From assembly GCF_037325665.1 (NCBI RefSeq), contig NC_090250.1, positions 21,952,666 through 22,016,665 of the forward strand: 64,000 nucleotides of DNA, given 5' to 3'. This stretch comes from Littorina saxatilis. Taxonomy: Eukaryota > Mollusca > Gastropoda > Littorinimorpha > Littorinidae. A model generated the notes under the pieces. It did not search any database and was not told the origin of the DNA. It was given only the letters and a program-made list of their open reading frames with translations. Below, one piece after another: positions 61,801-64,000 of this stretch (its first letter is position 1; every line of letters starts with the position of its first letter). The translations under genes were made by a program, and so were the position numbers.

Positions 61801-63530
61801 TAAAGGCAGGTGGTCACTATGGAAAGGTGATGGAATTGTATTAGAAAAAAAAACCCACCTGGTTTGGTCTCTTTCGGGATGGTCGCTGTGGGCAGGTGGT
61901 CTTCATTGAGAGGTAGTCGCCAGGCCAGGTTTGATTGTAGTCTATATATATATCTATATACGGCTTGTGTGTGTCTGTCTGTCTGTCACTTCGCGATGCA
62001 CGGCCAAAGTTCTCGATGGATCTGCTTCAAATTTGGTGGGCATATTCAGGTAGACCCCGGACACAATCTGGTCGATGAAAATTTTCAACACGTGCTCTAA
62101 GCGCGGCGCGGTGAACCGATTTTGGTTTTTCTGTAGATCCATTCCCAGTAACTCTTCCTTATCTTCTCCAGTGTTTTGCGCGTTTATCTCCCTTCCTTCG
62201 TGTGGCGTCAATCCCGTACGGTATTTGCAAGAATCTCGCGATTCACCCGGCGAAGCGGGTATTCCTCTAGTTCTATATATATCGCAAGGTTTCCGCAAGG
62301 GAGATAAAAAAAGATATTAAGCTGCGTTTTTTGCTCACCGGCAGAACAGGTGTGACAGTTTAGCTGATAACAGATCGAACATGACAGTTCAGATTTGCTA
62401 AACCCCCTGTGATTAATTCCAAGCAGGTATTTGGGCATTAAACTCTGATTTGGGGGGTGGAGTGGCGGCGGCAACATTAATGGATAATATCTGGAACTGG
62501 AAGAGGGCTTTCAGTTGTCAGAAGTGTTAGAAGACAGAAAACTATGCCTGAGTTGGTATGTTTACGTATGTTTCAGTCAGGGGCGAGAAAGTTTCTGGGG
62601 AGAAAGTGTACGACGATGATGAGAATGACGGTATACTGGCCCGTCTGAAGCGCAGGCTTTTTGGCTGATAGCATCTTCTGGCTCCCTCTGCACACTCACA
62701 CACACTGCTTTTAGGTAACTTTTTCTTTTTTATGTTGTTGTTTGGGGGGGAAGTGTTTATTGTGCAATCGCATGAAGTTAAAGTTTCAGAACAAATAGGA
62801 ATGCAGTGTTTCAGGCTTTGATTAGTTTTGAAAAGAAAACAAATCATGCATGCGATTGTTAATGTTTGTTAAACTGAAATGTATCTTTGGTGTTGTAAAA
62901 ACAAATCTTATATGGCATCTTTGGCATAGTTTACATGGAACTGCAAGACTCCAAAAAAGTTCTGGTTGAGGCGTGAAATTTGTGTATCAGGCAATTTATG
63001 TTGTAATGTTCACACAAGGTCAGTGTGTCCTGGGATTCTTGAATAAGCAAAAGCATTAAAATGTTTGACTCCCCTGAGTAATCAGGAGAGTCTTAAGAAT
63101 GAGCAGTGTTCAGCTGTCCGTAGACTGTCCACTGTAATTTTGTGAGTGTAATTGGACGTGACGAAGGGGAGTCGAATAAAGCATTTGCTTTTCTCGTTGA
63201 AAACAGTGAGCACTGCTACAGTGTAGTTAAAATAAACTCAGTTTTTAGCCTGAGTGCAGGCTTAAAAAGTTTTCGTAATAAAAAAAAAGTGAAACTCGTA
63301 GCTGACCCCCTTTGGTTCTATGTGCAGGACGGCGCGCCATAGAGGACAAGGATGGCTTCTTGGAGCAGATCCGTCGAGCGCTTCAGGGTCTGGATGCCTC
63401 ATTCACCTCTCCAAAAACCTCTTCCACCTCATCTTCCAGTGAAAGTGATTCTACCTCTTCAAACTTCACCAGTACAACAAACTCTGATTCAGACGACGAA
63501 GACCCCGGAGAAATAAAAAAGAAAGTATAG
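48322..63530 (+). CDS. DNAJA3: DNAJA3/TID1, mitochondrial DnaJ (Hsp40)
   Basis: Type I J-protein that stimulates mitochondrial Hsp70 in folding and mtDNA maintenance. Exons: 48322-48472, 49647-49789, 50316-50399, 53340-53466, 53689-53822, 54605-54757, 56521-56668, 57969-58033, 58752-58880, 59919-60034, 61171-61268, then either 62577-62668 or 63328-63530. All introns are GT-AG with matching phases. The product is 479 (first tail) or 516 residues (second tail); human is 480. The N-terminus [18 protein letters not shown] is basic and lacks acidic residues, as for a mitochondrial presequence. Domain order: J domain, Gly/Ala-rich stretch, [11 protein letters not shown] motif, four CxxC zinc modules, substrate-binding domain. 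The exon 5 donor (GAG|gttggt) is weak. Divergent to CORO7. Confidence 0.97.
48741..49258 (+). mobile_element. LINE 3' fragment in DNAJA3 intron 1
   Basis: One frame reads [20 protein letters not shown], then [20 protein letters not shown] and [20 protein letters not shown], ending at 49198. The [13 protein letters not shown]-type tail is the classic end of reverse-transcriptase polyproteins of several animal LINE clades. The reverse transcriptase core is absent. It differs from the LINE end at 8196. Confidence 0.75.
50551..51407. mobile_element. hAT-like element with 8-bp target duplication
   Basis: Terminal inverted repeats AGACCTGTTTACC / GGTAAACAGGTCT, flanked by ATATATAT (50543-50550 and 51408-51415), the 8-bp duplication of hAT elements. 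A 62-codon frame (50821-51009) contains [17 protein letters not shown], which resembles the CxxC half of a BED-type finger as found at hAT transposase N-termini. The rest of a transposase is missing, so it is non-autonomous. Confidence 0.75.
51812..52983. mobile_element. Long pogo-like element
   Basis: Ends CAGTAGAACTCCCCCTTAGC and CAGGGGGTTCTACTGTA flanked by TA. The interior has a ~210-bp near-duplication (blocks CAAAACGCGACTTACGACCG and AACTATCGCGAGA occur twice) and a GT microsatellite (52769-52800). A 78-codon Lys/Arg-rich frame (52482-52718) starts [15 protein letters not shown] cannot place it in a transposase family. Confidence 0.65.
53890..54402. mobile_element. pogo-like MITE interrupted by family A
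   Basis: Left end AGTGAACCCCCCTTTAGGGA, right end AAAGGGGGTTTCAACTGC; only about 120 bp remain outside the inserted retroposon. Confidence 0.6.
53985..54370 (+). mobile_element. Family A retroposon in DNAJA3 intron 5
   Basis: Full length, plus strand. It is flanked by GGTCTTAAAAG (53974-53984 and 54371-54381), and the target itself is the repeat motif of a pogo-like MITE (53890-54402). Confidence 0.93.
54605..56668 (+). other. DNAJA3: DNAJA3 zinc-finger exons 6-7
   Basis: Four CxxCxGxG-type modules: CPKCRGSK and CHHCNGTG in exon 6 (54605-54757), CRACGGSK and CTECAGKG in exon 7 (56521-56668). All eight zinc cysteines are present. [19 protein letters not shown] precedes them and [20 protein letters not shown] follows, as in mitochondrial type I DnaJ proteins. 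A hAT-like element lies in the intron between them. Confidence 0.96.
55134..56307 (+). mobile_element. hAT-like element with BED-type finger remnant
   Basis: Ends CGGACCTGTTTACAC and GTAGGCAGGTCTG resemble those of 50551-51407. A frame at about 55447-55680 includes [20 protein letters not shown] and [20 protein letters not shown]; the histidine half of the finger (NRHKKSTSH) continues in the +1 frame, so the gene is broken. GGTGCA flanks both ends but out of register, so the 8-bp duplication is not clear. It lies 213 bp before DNAJA3 exon 7. Confidence 0.6.
56806..57277. mobile_element. CAGGGTTYGTACAG inverted-repeat MITE
   Basis: Ends CAGGGTTTGTACAG and CTGTACGAACCCTG; the body repeats GTGCTTGAAATCCTTGAAAG and CTTGAAAGTCCTTGAAA. 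The termini resemble a group of hAT-type MITEs. No clear target duplication. Confidence 0.6.
57481..57956 (+). mobile_element. Retroposon inserted at the DNAJA3 exon 8 acceptor
   Basis: It starts TCCCGCAGTGGGGCACTGCG and ends CGTTAAGCAACAAATAAAC plus AAAC repeats; the 3' half is a distant relative of family A (GACAAGTGGC, CCTCGTCCTGATATGGC). The flanks are AATGTTTTTGTAG (57468-57480) and AATGTTTTGTAG (57957-57968). The second flank is the acceptor of exon 8, which starts at 57969. Confidence 0.88.
58200..58579 (+). mobile_element. Family A retroposon in DNAJA3 intron 8
   Basis: Full length, plus strand, with 13-bp flanks ATTTTACCTCAGT (58187-58199) and ATTTTACCTCGGT (58580-58592), one mismatch. 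Confidence 0.93.
59039..59420 (+). mobile_element. tRNA-headed SINE with GAA tail, plus strand
   Basis: tRNA-like head (GATGTAGCTCAGTCGGTAGC; GTGAGTTCGTCCC), shared central block (AAGTGCGCACGAAAAAGATC; CATGTCGGAGTTCGGTGGG) and a (GAA)n tail. It is flanked by GAAATGTCCCT (59028-59038 and 59421-59431), a perfect 11 bp. The head differs from that of 26282-26658 although body and tail are related. Confidence 0.92.
59528..59720. repeat. Short inverted-repeat element
   Basis: GTAAGCGCTCTAAATGCATATG near 59536 and its near reverse complement CGTATGCATTTAGAGCACTTAC near 59688 enclose about 130 bp. Parts recur near 26190-26270 and 38150-38220. Confidence 0.5.
60035..61170. other. DNAJA3 intron 10, unclassified repeat-like sequence
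   Basis: Contains two long G runs (about 60139-60162 and 60896-60921) and a GC-rich block near 60755-60815 (GGGGTATTGCCCCCTGACCC) that looks repeat-derived. A 74-codon frame at 60249-60473 shows no family resemblance I can name. Confidence 0.4.
61759..61939. mobile_element. CAGTCAAACCTG inverted-repeat MITE
   Basis: Ends CAGTCAAACCTGTCTATGAA and AGGCCAGGTTTGATTGTA are imperfect inverted repeats; the interior repeats GGTGGTC and GGGCAGGTGGTC. About 180 bp, non-coding. Confidence 0.6.
61953..62270 (+). mobile_element. Helitron-like element
   Basis: It starts TCTATATACGGCTTGTGTG after an A and ends ATTCCTCTAG before a T, with a hairpin (ACCCG...CGGGT, 62245-62260) just before the CTAG end. These are the TC start, CTRR end, 3' hairpin and A|T insertion site of Helitrons. 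At 318 bp it is non-autonomous. Confidence 0.65.
62577..62668 (+). other. DNAJA3: DNAJA3 alternative last exon A
   Basis: Acceptor tttcag|TCAGGGG joins exon 11 in phase to give [21 protein letters not shown] and ARLKRRLFG-stop. The end matches the human long-form tail pattern (acidic, then GFLSKLKKMF). A second AG four bases downstream would give a different frame without this similarity. Total protein 479 residues. Confidence 0.85.
63328..63530 (+). other. DNAJA3: DNAJA3 alternative last exon B
   Basis: Acceptor gtgcag|GACGGC joins exon 11 in the same phase to give [19 protein letters not shown], then a Ser/Thr-rich stretch ([20 protein letters not shown]), an acidic patch DSDDEDPGE and KKKV-stop. 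The first 18 residues parallel exon A and the human tail, so the exons look like tandem duplicates used as alternatives. Total protein 516 residues. Confidence 0.82.
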
Positions 63531-63657
63531 CGGGATGGGGCTAAGTACCTGATGAACAATACACCGGGAAATACTTGCATTTTTGTGTGTTAGAAACTGG
63601 TAGCTTTTGTACAGTACTGGCAGAGTCATGCAGCATTGCTGATTCCGACCAACCATA

Positions 63658-63990
63658 TACTGTGGAACCCCCCTGTTTAGGACCACCCAGAAAATCTGGT
63701 CTTCCAAGGCAGGGGTCCTTAACATGGATGTGAATGTACAGACATTATCAACAGAAAATATGGAAAACTAGGGTCTTGTAAATGGGGAATTCTCATATTA
63801 AGAGCCAGTCTTTTTCCCGAAATTACGAATCCAATTTGCCGACTTCCCTTACCTACATTGTTCTATGGATTACAGGCTGTGTGCACCTTGGAGACCTGCT
63901 GCGGATATGGATACAGCCTGACATTATAATCACAAGGGGGTGAGGGGGGGGGGGGGAGGAAGGTGGTGGTCTTAAAAGGGGTGTTCTACG
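63658..63990. mobile_element. pogo-like MITE downstream of DNAJA3
   Basis: Left end ACTGTGGAACCCCCCTGTTT; the right part has GGTCTTAAAAGGGGTGTTCT just before the window end and a G run near 63940-63956. If DNAJA3 exon B is used, this lies in or just after its 3' UTR. Confidence 0.5.
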
Positions 63991-64000
63991 TTGAGAAATG

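Noticed and set aside
62581-62640. Alternative acceptor four bases downstream for DNAJA3 exon A
   Set aside because: It would give an unrelated frame without the conserved acidic/basic tail; the upstream AG fits the family.

Overview
The window is eukaryotic nuclear DNA. It reads as a mollusc genome, probably a marine gastropod. The evidence is three intron-rich animal housekeeping genes, introns packed with short tRNA-headed SINEs and small DNA elements of types I associate with gastropod assemblies, and many long CA/GT microsatellites. The species assignment is inference from the style of the repeats. There is no operon, CRISPR array or bacterial feature.

Three genes can be rebuilt exon by exon with every splice phase consistent. 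(1) UFM1, plus strand, 4166-9307: five exons, 88 residues, with the start codon itself split by intron 1. (2) CORO7, coronin-7/POD1, minus strand, coding 46856 down to 15200: 25 coding exons and about 939 residues in two WD40 propellers joined by a Pro/Ser-rich linker and closed by an acidic tail. (3) DNAJA3 (TID1, mitochondrial Hsp40), plus strand, 48322-63530: J domain, Gly-rich stretch, four-CxxC zinc finger, substrate-binding domain and two phase-compatible alternative last exons (479 or 516 residues). UFM1 and CORO7 are convergent. CORO7 and DNAJA3 are divergent, with start codons about 1.47 kb apart and a probable shared promoter near 48.0-48.3 kb. The same head-to-head pair is, to my recollection, present on human 16p13.3.

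Layout: 1-4 kb holds a promoter-like cluster at the left edge and nested tRNA-SINEs. 4-11 kb is UFM1, whose first intron holds a three-level nest of inverted repeats. 11-15 kb holds fold-back elements, retroposons and the probable CORO7 3' UTR. 15-47 kb is CORO7, whose introns carry a 36-bp minisatellite broken by three insertions (20-24.5 kb), a 4-kb TTAA-flanked element with 375-bp internal tandem repeats (27-31 kb), 63-bp and 78-bp minisatellites, and a CA-rich array whose units look like pseudo-exons on the sense strand (44.9-46.3 kb). 48-64 kb is DNAJA3, whose introns carry LINE, hAT-like, pogo-like, Helitron-like and SINE insertions. One retroposon landed exactly on the exon 8 splice acceptor.

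The least described material is probably (a) element families that share a 5' short hairpin, a 3' terminal palindrome, an internal microsatellite and an A|A insertion site, suggesting a rolling-circle Helentron/HINE-like group; (b) an abundant ~370-bp retroposon with target-site duplications on all seven copies; (c) the DNAJA3 alternative tails and the retroposon at its exon 8 acceptor. No intact transposase, viral copy or toxin gene was recognised.
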